Notes: generated by a model from the sequence alone, not told the origin. A DNA stretch of 27,813 nt from JANNGZ01 sp031404155 (GCA_031404155.1 JANNGZ010000256.1:1-27813), one strand, 5' to 3'. Positions 7,993-16,147 are shown, numbered from the stretch's first letter. Program-made: numbers and translations.

Positions 7993-8947
7993 TGACGATC
8001 GCGAAGCTGCCGCGCAAGCGATTCCAAAGTCGCTTGGCACGGCCCGCATGAAACACACCCAGCTCTCGCTGCGTGCGCTGGATGCGCTGCAGCGTCGCGG
8101 CATCCAGCGCTGCCGGCACCGCGGTGCCGAAGTTGCTGCTCGCCTGCGCTGCGCTTTTGCAGCCCAGGATCACGGTGGACACTTCGGCAAACGAAAGCAC
8201 ATAGGCCACCGCCGCGGCATGCGCGCTGCCGGCCGCTTGCGCGGCGAAGCCAAAGGCGCGCGCCTGCCGCGCGGTGTCGCGGATGCGGCCGCGCTCCCAC
8301 GACGCGCGCTGGTCGCCAGCGCCGCTGAACACCGACGTTTCGTCATAGCGGCCGGCGAGGAAGCCGCCGCGCAGCGCAGAGCGGGCGACCAGCGCCAAGC
8401 TTCGCGCGCGAATTTGTTCCCGCCGCGCCGACAGCGGGTCCGGGTCGAGCAGGCTCACCGGCAACTGCACCCCGTCGATATGGCTGTGCGCGAGCACATG
8501 GTCGATGTCGGGCCCCAGGCGCAGCGAGACGCCGCAAAAACGGATCTTGCCGCTGAGCTTGAGGCGGTCGAGTTCTTCGTACAGCTTCAACTCGTGGCCG
8601 CGTGGCGCCCAGTGCAGCTGGTAAAAGTCGATGCGGTCGGTGCGCAGGCGCCGCAGTTGTTCCTCGACCAGCGCGGTCATGCCCTGCGGCTGGCCCGAGT
8701 ACTTGCTGGCCACCACCCACCTTTCGCGCCGGCCGCCGCAGAAGAAGCGCCCGAGACGCGCCTCCGACTCGCCATAGACCTCGGCGGTGTCGACAAAATT
8801 GCAGCCCAGTTCCTCCGCGCAAGCCAGCGCGGAAACTGCGTCGTCGGCAGCCACCGGGCCGTAGCTGGCGCTGCCGATCGCCCAGGCGCCGAAGCCACGT
8901 TCGGACACCGCCAGGCCGGTCTTGCCGAAGGGCCGCAGCTTCAGCAT
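7985..8947 (-). CDS. Aldo/keto reductase
   Basis: A 320-residue cytoplasmic NADPH-dependent reductase. The AKR catalytic tetrad is visible: Asp53 and Tyr58 in FVDTAEVYGESEARLG, Lys82 in VVASKYSG and His112 in FYQLHWAP. The C-terminal nucleotide-binding part includes VILGCKSAAQASSN. Length is typical for the family. It starts 6 bp after the CapK-like gene stop and overlaps the next gene by 8 bp, forming a tight reductase / epimerase-like / oxidoreductase trio. In EPS loci such enzymes probably reduce a keto-sugar or aldehyde intermediate; the substrate cannot be read from sequence. A general detoxification role is less likely given the operon setting. Confidence 0.85.
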   Translation of the reverse strand: MLKLRPFGKTGLAVSERGFGAWAIGSASYGPVAADDAVSALACAEELGCNFVDTAEVYGESEARLGRFFCGGRRERWVVASKYSGQPQGMTALVEEQLRRLRTDRIDFYQLHWAPRGHELKLYEELDRLKLSGKIRFCGVSLRLGPDIDHVLAHSHIDGVQLPVSLLDPDPLSARREQIRARSLALVARSALRGGFLAGRYDETSVFSGAGDQRASWERGRIRDTARQARAFGFAAQAAGSAHAAAVAYVLSFAEVSTVILGCKSAAQASSNFGTAVPAALDAATLQRIQRTQRELGVFHAGRAKRLWNRLRGSFAIVNA

Positions 8948-8953
8948 GGCGCT

Positions 8954-10309
8954 TCAGCTTTCCAGCGCCGCATGGGCCAGCGAGATGGTGAGGCGGCGCT
9001 TGCCCGAGCGGGTGGGCGCGATCGATTCGACCTCGACGATTTCAACCCGCATCGCGGGGCCGGCGGTGGCGCGCACCTTGGCGCTGAGCTTGTCCCGGCG
9101 CGCCTGGTCCCAGGGCTGCGGCACGACGAGCCGGAACTGCACGCAGTCGGGCGCGGTCTGCACCACCTGCCACTGTTTGACGTCGATCCAGTCGAGCATG
9201 ACGTAAACAAAAAACTCGCCGGGCACATGGCGGCCGTCGGGCGTCTCGATCATGTCCAGCACCCGCCCGTCCACCGACGCCAGGGTCGGCAGGCCGCGGC
9301 CGCAGCGGCAAGCCTCCGTGGCATAGGTCGCTCGGTCGCCGTTGAGGTAGCGCACCATCGGCATGCCGAAGTTGTGCAGGTCGGTGATCGCTATGTCACC
9401 GGACACGCCGCTCACCGGTGCACCACGGTCGTCCAAGGTTTCGAACACGAGCTGGTCGCTGTTGACATGCAGGCCGTGATGCTCGCACTCCGAGGCCATC
9501 AACATCACCTCGCGCGAACCGTAGGTGTTGAAGACCGGGCAGCCGAACGCGCGCTCGATGTCGCGCCGGTCGGGCTCGTGCAGCGCCTCGGCGCCGGTGA
9601 GCACTCCGCGCAGGCCGCTCAAGGTCTTGCCGGTGGCGAGCATGCGCCGCGCCACGGTGGCCATCGGCGTCACGTAGCCGACCGCCGCGTGCGGGCGGTA
9701 TCGGATCAACTCGTCGATGCGCTGGTCGATGGTGGCTTCGCTGAGCGAGAAGGCGTCGAAGAAGCGCCGGTTGAACGCGCCGTGGTACAGGCGGTCCTTC
9801 AGGCCGCCCCAGCCGCCCTTGCGCAAGCCGGTGCCCCACAGGTAGGCGGTGCGGGTGCCCAGCCGTGCGCCTCCCCAGCCGTAGCCGCGCCACATCACCG
9901 CGGTGCGGCGGGCGTACGCATCCATCGTGTATTCGAAGCGAAACGGGTCGCCGGTGGAACCGCCGGTGGTTTTGCTCAGCGTGCGCCCACGCCAGGGCGC
10001 GGCCACCATGTCGGCATAGTTCGCGGTGATCTGCCGTTTGGTGAGCACCGGGTAGCGGGCGAGTTCGGCCGCGTGGCCCAAGGCGCCGGGCTGCACGCCG
10101 TGCTCGCGCCAATGGCGTTGCAGGAACGGCACGTGGCGCCAGCAATGTTCGAGCAGGGCATTGAGCTTCTGCAGCTGCAAGGCCTGGAGCGCCGCGCGGT
10201 CGAGCCACTGGCTCTTGTCGTACTGCGCGATGTACGACGCAGTGGCGCGCCGGCGCACCACGGTTTCGTAGGCCGGGAACATGACGTGCCTGAACAGCGA
10301 CTCGTACAA
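8954..10309 (-). CDS. CapK/PaaK-like adenylate-forming protein
   Basis: A 451-residue member of the phenylacetate-CoA-ligase-like (CapK) branch of AMP-forming ligases. The phosphate-binding loop is KTTGGSTGDPFRFEY (about 119-133), followed by NTYGSREVMLMASEC (about 265-279) and a C-terminal small domain. CapK proteins are common in capsule and EPS loci, where a role in activating a carboxylate is assumed but poorly tested. The start is a TTG at 10309-10307 with AGAGGG a few bases upstream; it gives the family-typical opening YESLFRHVMFPAYE. The ATG at 10282 would remove nine conserved-looking residues. It lies 55 bp after the lyase-like gene. The protein is soluble with no signal peptide. Confidence 0.75.
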   Translation of the reverse strand: MYESLFRHVMFPAYETVVRRRATASYIAQYDKSQWLDRAALQALQLQKLNALLEHCWRHVPFLQRHWREHGVQPGALGHAAELARYPVLTKRQITANYADMVAAPWRGRTLSKTTGGSTGDPFRFEYTMDAYARRTAVMWRGYGWGGARLGTRTAYLWGTGLRKGGWGGLKDRLYHGAFNRRFFDAFSLSEATIDQRIDELIRYRPHAAVGYVTPMATVARRMLATGKTLSGLRGVLTGAEALHEPDRRDIERAFGCPVFNTYGSREVMLMASECEHHGLHVNSDQLVFETLDDRGAPVSGVSGDIAITDLHNFGMPMVRYLNGDRATYATEACRCGRGLPTLASVDGRVLDMIETPDGRHVPGEFFVYVMLDWIDVKQWQVVQTAPDCVQFRLVVPQPWDQARRDKLSAKVRATAGPAMRVEIVEVESIAPTRSGKRRLTISLAHAALES

Positions 10310-10364
10310 GCGACCCTCTCTAGACCATCAACGACGACGACATCACGAGCCCGCTGCGCCGGGT

Positions 10365-12437
10365 TCAGTTGGCAAACAACGGTGGCGGCGTCACGCCCGC
10401 TGGCAATGCGCCCTGCGCCAGGACGGCTTGGTCCGGCCCACGCAATTCAAACTCGCCTCCTGCCCCTTGCGCCGGAAAGCGAACCACCGCGCTGCGCCCG
10501 TCGGCAAAGGTCAGGCGGGCACCGAGCTTGCCCGGCAGGTCTTCGCGCACCGCCGACTTCAACGCGCCGTTGACCGACATCACATGCAGGAAGCTGCCCG
10601 CCTGCGCGGAAGCAACGTCGACCCGCGCACCGGCGCTGAAATTGCGGCCGGTGCTCGGCCAGGCCGTCACCGCGACGTCCGCCGTAGCGGGCGCGAGGCG
10701 ACGCACCTCGAGGCTGCTGCGGCCCTGGTTGATGCGGATCAGGTTGTCCTCGATCACCGGTGCCGCCGGCAGGTTCAGGGTCCACACCGGCCTGGCGCCG
10801 GCCGCTTCGGCGCGGTCGAGCACGACAAAGGTGTCGGGCTTGATGAACAGGAACTCGCGTTCGCTGCGCTTGACCGCCGCGTGGTTCTTGTACACCGGCG
10901 TCATGCGCGCCGAGACATAGGTGTAGTGCGGGCGTTCGGCCAGCGCGGCGAGCGCGCAGCTGGTGCCGTAGGCCTGCTTGGCCGGCCCGGCCGAGGTTTC
11001 GAAGCGCACCAGGTTGTGCAGGCTTTCGTCCTGCTCGATGCCCGAGCGCGAATACAGGTTGGCGTCCAGTGCCAGCCAGTCGCCGTTGAAGATCACGAAG
11101 CTGCCCTGGTCGCGGTGGGCGTGGCTTTCGGTGTAGGGGCCGCAGATGAAGTTGGCGAAGGTGGCCGACTTGTCCCACGACGAACGCATCATCACCTGGC
11201 CGGTGCCGCTGCCGTAGTAGGCGGTGGAGAGTTCGTCGAGCTTGCGCGCCTGCAAATTAGGCTGCTCGTAAAGGTAGTCGGTGACGAACATGAAGCCATG
11301 CTTCATTTGTGGCACCGAGGAGCTTTCGAGCAGCGTGCGCGCAACACCCGAAAGCCGCTCCTGCGGGAAGAGCGTCATCAGCACCAGCAGGTACTCGCGG
11401 TGGTAGTCGAACAGCGCGGCAGTGGAGTCGCGCGCGTGGTCGCCGGTGGGGGCGAGGCGGTCCAGCGTGGGCACGATGCTGTGCATCAGGTGCGCCATCG
11501 AAGCCAGCGTATGCGGCGTGCGCGTGGCGATGCGCTCGCCGGTGGAGCGCTCCCACCAGTCGTAGAGCTGGAACAGGTTCTTCATCGCAGTGCCGTAGCC
11601 GGTGCCCTCGCGCGAGCCGCCGCCCTGCAAATCGCGGTTGAAGGTCGGCAGCAGCTGCTGTTCGATCTTGGTGTTGCGAAAATGCTCGATCCAGCGCTGC
11701 GCCTGCGGGTTCTCGCCCTGCGTGGCCAGGCCGAGCAGCATCGTGGCGCGCAGGAAGGAGTAGTAATAGTTGTTCGACGGGTTGTCGACCGACCAGCCGG
11801 TCCAGGCGAACACCGTGTTGCCCCAGCGCGCCTGCGGGTGGTTCCAGACATTGCCCACCGCCTGGTTGGCATAGGCCGTCCAGCGGCGGCGTTGCTCGTC
11901 GCTGAGCTTGGCATGGCACCAGTCGTAGACGAGCGCCAGGTTGCCCACCTCCTGCCCGACTTCGAGGTAGCTGTCGCCGGCGACCGACGGCTTCTGGCCG
12001 CTGGCGATCTTGGCCTCCTCGGCGGCCACGAACTTCTCGGTCTCTTCGATCGCGTAGCTGGCGTAGCGCTCGTCGCCGGTGAGCTGAAACATCAGCGCCG
12101 CGTACCAGGGCTGGAACGCATAGGCGCGGCGGCCGAGCAACTGGCCGTCGACCTGCGCGCGAAAGCGCGAGGACGCAGCCGACGAGCCTTCGAGCACCAG
12201 CTTCAAGCGCTCGCGGGTCGGTGCATCGGCGAGCAGGATGCGGGGATGCCCGGGCGCGATCTTGTACGAAGGGGGTGGCAGCGGCGTCGCGGCGGTGGCG
12301 CCCGCGGCCTTCGTCGACACCGGGTTGGCGTCCGAGCGGCCGCAACCCACCAGCAGGGCGAGCAGAACCCACATGACCGGCGCAAGCCGCCCGAAGGGCC
12401 GGCCGGTCCGTTCAGGGACACCGTCAGAAACGCTCAT
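10365..12437 (-). CDS. Heparinase II/III-type polysaccharide lyase, predicted lipoprotein
   Basis: A 690-residue protein with a lipoprotein signal ending LLALLVGC; Cys32 is the predicted lipidated residue and the next residue is Gly, so outer-membrane sorting is expected. An alpha-helical toroid region follows (DERYASYAIEETEKF; LALVYDWCHAKLSDEQRRR). The heparinase II/III hallmark SHAHRDQGSFVIF lies near residues 435-450, then a C-terminal beta-sandwich. It probably cleaves a uronic-acid-containing polymer by beta-elimination in the periplasm, as a clearing or length-trimming enzyme for the polymer made by this locus. The ATG at 12437 (overlapping the acyltransferase stop by 14 bp) gives a sensible signal peptide; a start at 12467 would only add ten residues. 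The nearby Cys may make it periplasm-facing or surface-exposed. Confidence 0.8.
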   Translation of the reverse strand: MSVSDGVPERTGRPFGRLAPVMWVLLALLVGCGRSDANPVSTKAAGATAATPLPPPSYKIAPGHPRILLADAPTRERLKLVLEGSSAASSRFRAQVDGQLLGRRAYAFQPWYAALMFQLTGDERYASYAIEETEKFVAAEEAKIASGQKPSVAGDSYLEVGQEVGNLALVYDWCHAKLSDEQRRRWTAYANQAVGNVWNHPQARWGNTVFAWTGWSVDNPSNNYYYSFLRATMLLGLATQGENPQAQRWIEHFRNTKIEQQLLPTFNRDLQGGGSREGTGYGTAMKNLFQLYDWWERSTGERIATRTPHTLASMAHLMHSIVPTLDRLAPTGDHARDSTAALFDYHREYLLVLMTLFPQERLSGVARTLLESSSVPQMKHGFMFVTDYLYEQPNLQARKLDELSTAYYGSGTGQVMMRSSWDKSATFANFICGPYTESHAHRDQGSFVIFNGDWLALDANLYSRSGIEQDESLHNLVRFETSAGPAKQAYGTSCALAALAERPHYTYVSARMTPVYKNHAAVKRSEREFLFIKPDTFVVLDRAEAAGARPVWTLNLPAAPVIEDNLIRINQGRSSLEVRRLAPATADVAVTAWPSTGRNFSAGARVDVASAQAGSFLHVMSVNGALKSAVREDLPGKLGARLTFADGRSAVVRFPAQGAGGEFELRGPDQAVLAQGALPAGVTPPPLFAN

Positions 12438-13443
12438 TGATCCATGCCCGGCACGGGCCCTCGACAAGGTAGAAGGAGGTGAGCGCGGCGAGCATCGCCC
12501 CCGCAGCCGCGACGCCGTTGGGCAGCGACGACTTGTGCATGAAGAAGGGCTGCTGCCAGAGGTAGATCGAGTAAGACCAAAGGCCGAACTGGCGCAGCGG
12601 CAGGCTCGACAGCGCGCGGCGCACCGCGGGCCCGGTTTCGCGCAGGTGGTTGGCGGCGAAGGCGAGCAGCAAGGGGGTCAACGCGTCGCTCAACCACCAG
12701 CGGGCGTGCGGCAGGTAAGCCAGGGTTGCAACGGCCACAGCGGCAAGCGGCACCCAAGGCTTGATGTAGGGCGAAACCCGGTCGCGCACCAGGCGGTAGG
12801 CCGCGGCGGCGAGCAGCGGCATGGCCGCGGTCTCACTGCGGATTTCGAAGTCCACGCCCGCCATGGACGGCGACTGCATGTAGTAGTAGTCGATCGCGAC
12901 CGTCGTGGCCGCGGCGGCGCCGAGCACCCAGGCCTCGCGGCCCCGAAGCGCACTCCAGAGCGTGACCAGGCTCAGGAACACGTAGCTGTGCTCCTCCACG
13001 TTGAGCGACCAGATGTGCCCGATCGGCAACCCGCTGTGCCAGATGTCCGGCGTGCTGGGCAGGTAGGTGCGCAGGAATAGCAAGGTGGACACCACCTCGC
13101 CCAGGTCGGTCTGCCGGCCCGCCTGCGCGGCGACGCCATAGACCACGGCGACGAACACCAGATAGGCGGGCAGGATTCGGCTCAGCCGGCGCTTGTAGAA
13201 AGTGGCCAGGGCCACCCGCCGGATGAACAGCAACTCGCTCATCAACAGGCCGGACAGGCAAAAGAAGATCTCGACGCCCATGCGGCCGGAATCGAACCCC
13301 GGGATCGGCAGGAAGTGGCCTTGCAGGACCAGCAAGATCGCCAAGCCTCGCCAGCCGTCGAGGTAACCGACGCGCTCGACTGTCGCGGCGTGTCCGTCCA
13401 GGGCTGGAGTTCCCGCGAGCGAGCGCGTGAGGGCGGTGTTCAC
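12424..13443 (-). CDS. Membrane acyltransferase (OafA/acyltransferase 3 family)
   Basis: A 339-residue polytopic inner-membrane protein with about ten hydrophobic segments. The N-terminal YLDGWRGLAILLVLQGH carries the family Arg and the catalytic-type His (His43). GRMGVEIFFCLSGLLMSELL and FYKRRLSRILPAYL follow, both typical of acyltransferase family 3. Such enzymes O-acetylate (or otherwise acylate) surface polysaccharides, using acetyl-CoA from the cytoplasm. The start is a GTG at 13443-13441, chosen because AAGGA lies 5 bases upstream. In-frame ATGs further upstream (13506, 13614) would add a low-complexity Arg/Pro-rich tail absent from this family and reach toward the methyltransferase gene. 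Its 3' end overlaps the lyase-like gene by 14 bp. Confidence 0.82.
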   Translation of the reverse strand: MNTALTRSLAGTPALDGHAATVERVGYLDGWRGLAILLVLQGHFLPIPGFDSGRMGVEIFFCLSGLLMSELLFIRRVALATFYKRRLSRILPAYLVFVAVVYGVAAQAGRQTDLGEVVSTLLFLRTYLPSTPDIWHSGLPIGHIWSLNVEEHSYVFLSLVTLWSALRGREAWVLGAAAATTVAIDYYYMQSPSMAGVDFEIRSETAAMPLLAAAAYRLVRDRVSPYIKPWVPLAAVAVATLAYLPHARWWLSDALTPLLLAFAANHLRETGPAVRRALSSLPLRQFGLWSYSIYLWQQPFFMHKSSLPNGVAAAGAMLAALTSFYLVEGPCRAWINERF

Positions 13444-13448
13444 AGATT

Positions 13449-13453
13449 TCCTT
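13449..13453 (-). promoter_or_regulatory. Shine-Dalgarno site fixing the acyltransferase GTG start
   Basis: AAGGA on the minus strand, 5 bases before the GTG at 13443-13441. It is the only good ribosome site in the area and favours this GTG over two upstream in-frame ATGs. Confidence 0.6.
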
Positions 13454-13543
13454 GGCGGCGCGCGGCTTGTCGGCGAATGTACCCGCAGCGCTTCGGCCGC
13501 GGCCATCCCTTGTATCGGGGCTCGCTCCGGGCGACCTCTTCGT

Positions 13544-14185
13544 TCAATCCCTTGGTGGGCGCCAATAGACCCAGAGCCAGGCATAGGGCTCGTGGAATAT
13601 CCAGCCGCGCTCACTGTTCACCAGCGCCAGCAGGTGCGGCGCCACCACCCGCGCCGCGGGGCAGAAGAAGGTGACCAGGCAGGCGCGGCCGAGCTGGGAC
13701 ATCTGGCGCACCGCGGTGTCGATGTCGCCCATGTAGTACAGCACCTCGCAAGCCACCACCAGGTCGTACTGGCCCGCGGGTGGCGCCGGCCACGGCAGCG
13801 CCTGCAACCCACCCACGCCGAAGCGTCCCTGCGGCAGCCGCTGCGCCGCGCGCTGCACTGCGCGTTCGCTCACGTCCAGGCCGTAAAGCTGGTCGCAAAG
13901 GCGCGCCAGGTGTTCGCTTTGGTGGCCCTCGCCGCTGCCGATCTCGAGCAGCGTGCCCACACGGCCGCAGCGCTGCTCGATCAGCGCGTTGGTTTGCTGA
14001 AAGCGCGATTGTTCCTGCGCCGAATTCATGCGCCAGGGGTCGGGCAGCGCGTACAGCTTGTCCAGGCCGGCATGGTTATCGTTGGCGCCGATGCTGCGCA
14101 GCGCATAGCGGCGCCACAGCTTGGACACCACCGCGCGCGCAGGCGACGCCTCGCCGCCGACACGCTCCAGCAAAGTCTTGCTCAT
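13544..14185 (-). CDS. NodS-like SAM-dependent methyltransferase
   Basis: A 213-residue class I methyltransferase. Its N-terminal LDKLYALPDPWRM (about 41-53) resembles the Y(A)xxxDPW signature of NodS-type proteins, and motif I is LLEIGSGEGHQS (about 79-90). YGLDVSERAVQRAA (acidic beta-2) and DLVVACEVLYYMGD follow. NodS N-methylates the free amine of a deacetylated chitooligosaccharide; here the target would be a sugar amine or other group of the EPS unit, which is an inference. The ATG at 14185 has AGGAG 4 bases upstream. The product is cytoplasmic, and the gene is the second of the leftward operon, 26 bp after the glycosyltransferase. The neighbouring deacetylases could supply the free amine. 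Confidence 0.75.
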   Translation of the reverse strand: MSKTLLERVGGEASPARAVVSKLWRRYALRSIGANDNHAGLDKLYALPDPWRMNSAQEQSRFQQTNALIEQRCGRVGTLLEIGSGEGHQSEHLARLCDQLYGLDVSERAVQRAAQRLPQGRFGVGGLQALPWPAPPAGQYDLVVACEVLYYMGDIDTAVRQMSQLGRACLVTFFCPAARVVAPHLLALVNSERGWIFHEPYAWLWVYWRPPRD

Positions 14186-14211
14186 TGGGCTCCTGGTGGG
14201 ATGAGGCGGCT

Positions 14212-15129
14212 TCAGCGCGCCGAACGCAGCGATGCGACGGCACTGCGCGCTGCAACAGGGATCAGCCCGAGCAGGCGCGCTCTGGCGCCGGCTCCTTCGG
14301 TCTGCGCCCAGGCCTTGCGCCACATCCGCCAGGCGTCAGCCCAGCGCCGCTGGTACAACATGCCGCGCGCATTGCGCTCATAGGCCCGGAGCAGCGCCCG
14401 CGCACGGTCCGCGGAGGGCACCTTGTCCTCGGCGGCCGCCGCGGCACGTTCGATCACCCGCACATAGTCGTCATAGGCGCTCGCCGCGAACGAGAGCCCA
14501 CCGTGACCACGCATTGCGCGCACCAAGGTCTGCTCGACGACGCCGATCTTCCATCGTGCCGCCACGCGAAGGTGAAGGTCCAGATCTTCGCCCGTCGCCA
14601 GGGTCTCGTCGAAGCCTCCGACGCTGTCGTACACCTCGCGCCGCATCAACACTGACGCCGGCACCAAGAAGGGATTGAGCAGCACCCATTTCAGGATCTG
14701 GCCGTCCTCGGGCAGCACCTCGCGGCGGCGCATCACATCGAAGGGCTGGTGCTGCGCGTCCGTGCGCTCGACGTCGCAAAGCACCATGCCGAAGTCGGGC
14801 CGTTCGTCGAGCCACTGCGCCTGCAGCCGGGTTTTTTCGGGCAGCCATTCGTCGTCGCTGTCCAGCAGCGCGAGCAGCCGCCCGCGGGCCAGGCGCAGGC
14901 CGTGGTTGCGGGCGGAGGACACGCCGCCGTTGGCCTGGCCGACGCAGTGCACGCGGTTGCCGAACGCGGCCGCGATCGCCGCTTGGGTGCCGTCGCTGGA
15001 GCCGTCGTCGACGACGATGATCTCCTGCACCTCGCGCGTCTGCTCGAGCACGCTGCGGATCGCGCGCTGCACGAGCTCGCGGCGGTTGTACGTCGGTATG
15101 ATCACCGACACGTCGATTTCGAGCCCCAT
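14212..15129 (-). CDS. Glycosyltransferase family 2
   Basis: A 305-residue GT-A fold enzyme: opening IDVSVIIPTYNRRELV, nucleotide-binding IIVVDDGSSDGT, metal-binding LLALLDSDDEW, and the catalytic-base region GGFDETLATGEDLDLHLRVA. It would add one sugar from a nucleotide sugar to the lipid-linked repeat unit at the inner face of the inner membrane; donor and linkage are unknown. There is no C-terminal membrane segment, so it is cytosolic or peripheral. The ATG at 15129 begins six residues before the first strand and shares a CATG with the ATG of the divergent deacetylase. It is the first gene of the leftward operon. A slightly earlier start (15207) would extend into the divergent gene and is less likely. 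Confidence 0.88.
   Translation of the reverse strand: MGLEIDVSVIIPTYNRRELVQRAIRSVLEQTREVQEIIVVDDGSSDGTQAAIAAAFGNRVHCVGQANGGVSSARNHGLRLARGRLLALLDSDDEWLPEKTRLQAQWLDERPDFGMVLCDVERTDAQHQPFDVMRRREVLPEDGQILKWVLLNPFLVPASVLMRREVYDSVGGFDETLATGEDLDLHLRVAARWKIGVVEQTLVRAMRGHGGLSFAASAYDDYVRVIERAAAAAEDKVPSADRARALLRAYERNARGMLYQRRWADAWRMWRKAWAQTEGAGARARLLGLIPVAARSAVASLRSAR
15097..15102 (+). promoter_or_regulatory. Candidate -10 element for the rightward operon
   Basis: TATGAT matches five of six bases of the sigma-70 -10 consensus and would place transcription start near 15109, about 19 bases before the deacetylase ATG. It lies inside the first codons of the divergent glycosyltransferase. No good -35 box is seen at the right distance, so this is only a candidate. 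Confidence 0.3.
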
Positions 15130-16147
15130 GCCTTTGGATTTTCTGAAGAAGCTGCTATACACCAGCGGCGCATTGAGCCTGTACCACCGCGCTCGCAATG
15201 CCCGCACACTGACGGTGATTATGTTTCACCGCGTGCTCGCAACGAGCGACCCGCGCTGGAATCATTGCGACCCCGACTACACGCTGCGCGCCGAGATCTT
15301 CGACGACTGCCTGCGTTTTTTTGCCGCGCACTACACGCCGGTGTCGGCCGACGAGGTGCTGCACGCACGGCGCGAACAGCGTCCACTGCCACCCCGCGCG
15401 CTGCTGCTCACCTTCGACGACGGCTGGGCCGACAACCTGGAATTTGCGCTGCCGCGGATGCGTGCACTGGGCATGCCCGGCCTGATGTTCGTGGTGGCCG
15501 ATGCGGTCGGGCGCGCAGCACCGTTCTACCAGGAGCGCATCGTCTCGGCCTGGCGCCGCGGCCGACTCAGCGCCAGCGCGCTGGCGCAGGCTTTGCGTCG
15601 TCACGCCGCCGAGACACCGGTGCCGCCGGCCGACGACCTCGCCACGATGCGTTCGCTGATCGCCCACGTCGAGCAGCTGCCTGCCGCCGCGCGCGATGAA
15701 CTGCTGGCGGCGCTCGACAGCGCGCTGGACGACGGCCTGCGCCACATGGTCAGCGACGACGAGTTGCACCGGCTCGAAGCCGGCGGCATCGCGATCGGCC
15801 TGCATGGCAAGACCCACACACCGCTGACCGAGGCGGCCGACCTCGACGCCGAACTCGCGGGCGCCCGCGCCGCGGTGGCGGCGCGGTTGCGCCCCGCGGC
15901 GCCACCGCTGACGATGTCGTTTCCGCACGGCCGCTACAACGGCGCTATTGCGCAGCGCGCGCGCGACGCCGGCTACGAGCTCGTCTTCACCAGCGTGCCG
16001 GTGGTCAACGCCACGTCATCGACCGTCGGCTGGCTGCTCGGCCGGCTTGGCTTCGAGAGCCACACCATCGTCGACGCCGAGGGCCGCTTCCGGCCTGAGC
16101 GCCTGGCGCTGTACCTCTTTCGCCAACCGCAGCGGCGGCTGGCCTGA
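15128..16147 (+). CDS. Polysaccharide deacetylase (NodB-type, CE4), first copy
   Basis: A 339-residue protein with a NodB-homology core. Motif 1, LLLTFDDGWADN (about 91-102), carries the catalytic Asp pair; motif 2, GLHGKTHTPL, carries the His..His metal ligands; FPHGRYN corresponds to motif 3. The opening LLYTSGALSLYHRARNARTLTVIMFHRV is typical of deacetylases in XrtA EPS loci. It would remove N- or O-acetyl groups from a sugar of the EPS. There is no cleavable signal peptide, so it may act on cytoplasmic-side intermediates. Its ATG shares CATG with the divergent glycosyltransferase start. It opens the rightward operon. A later ATG at MFHRV would cut off the first beta strand. Confidence 0.85.
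   Translation: MPLDFLKKLLYTSGALSLYHRARNARTLTVIMFHRVLATSDPRWNHCDPDYTLRAEIFDDCLRFFAAHYTPVSADEVLHARREQRPLPPRALLLTFDDGWADNLEFALPRMRALGMPGLMFVVADAVGRAAPFYQERIVSAWRRGRLSASALAQALRRHAAETPVPPADDLATMRSLIAHVEQLPAAARDELLAALDSALDDGLRHMVSDDELHRLEAGGIAIGLHGKTHTPLTEAADLDAELAGARAAVAARLRPAAPPLTMSFPHGRYNGAIAQRARDAGYELVFTSVPVVNATSSTVGWLLGRLGFESHTIVDAEGRFRPERLALYLFRQPQRRLA

Noticed and set aside
7865..10573. A 900-codon open frame on the plus strand opposite the reductase and CapK-like genes
   Set aside because: The translation is low-complexity Arg/Ala/His/Gln-rich with no domain, and the opposite strand carries well-motifed genes. It is the usual antisense frame of GC-rich coding DNA.
10281..12440. A 719-codon plus-strand frame opposite the heparinase-type lyase gene
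   Set aside because: No recognisable motif and composition mirrors the lyase codons; antisense shadow.
12424..13614. Longer acyltransferase starting at 13614
   Set aside because: The added 57 residues are Arg/Pro/Ser-rich, unlike the family, and the internal GTG has a clear AAGGA site.
15199..15231. Alternative start for the first deacetylase at the ATG of MFHRV
   Set aside because: It would delete the first beta strand and the conserved LYHRARNARTLTV opening seen in the family.
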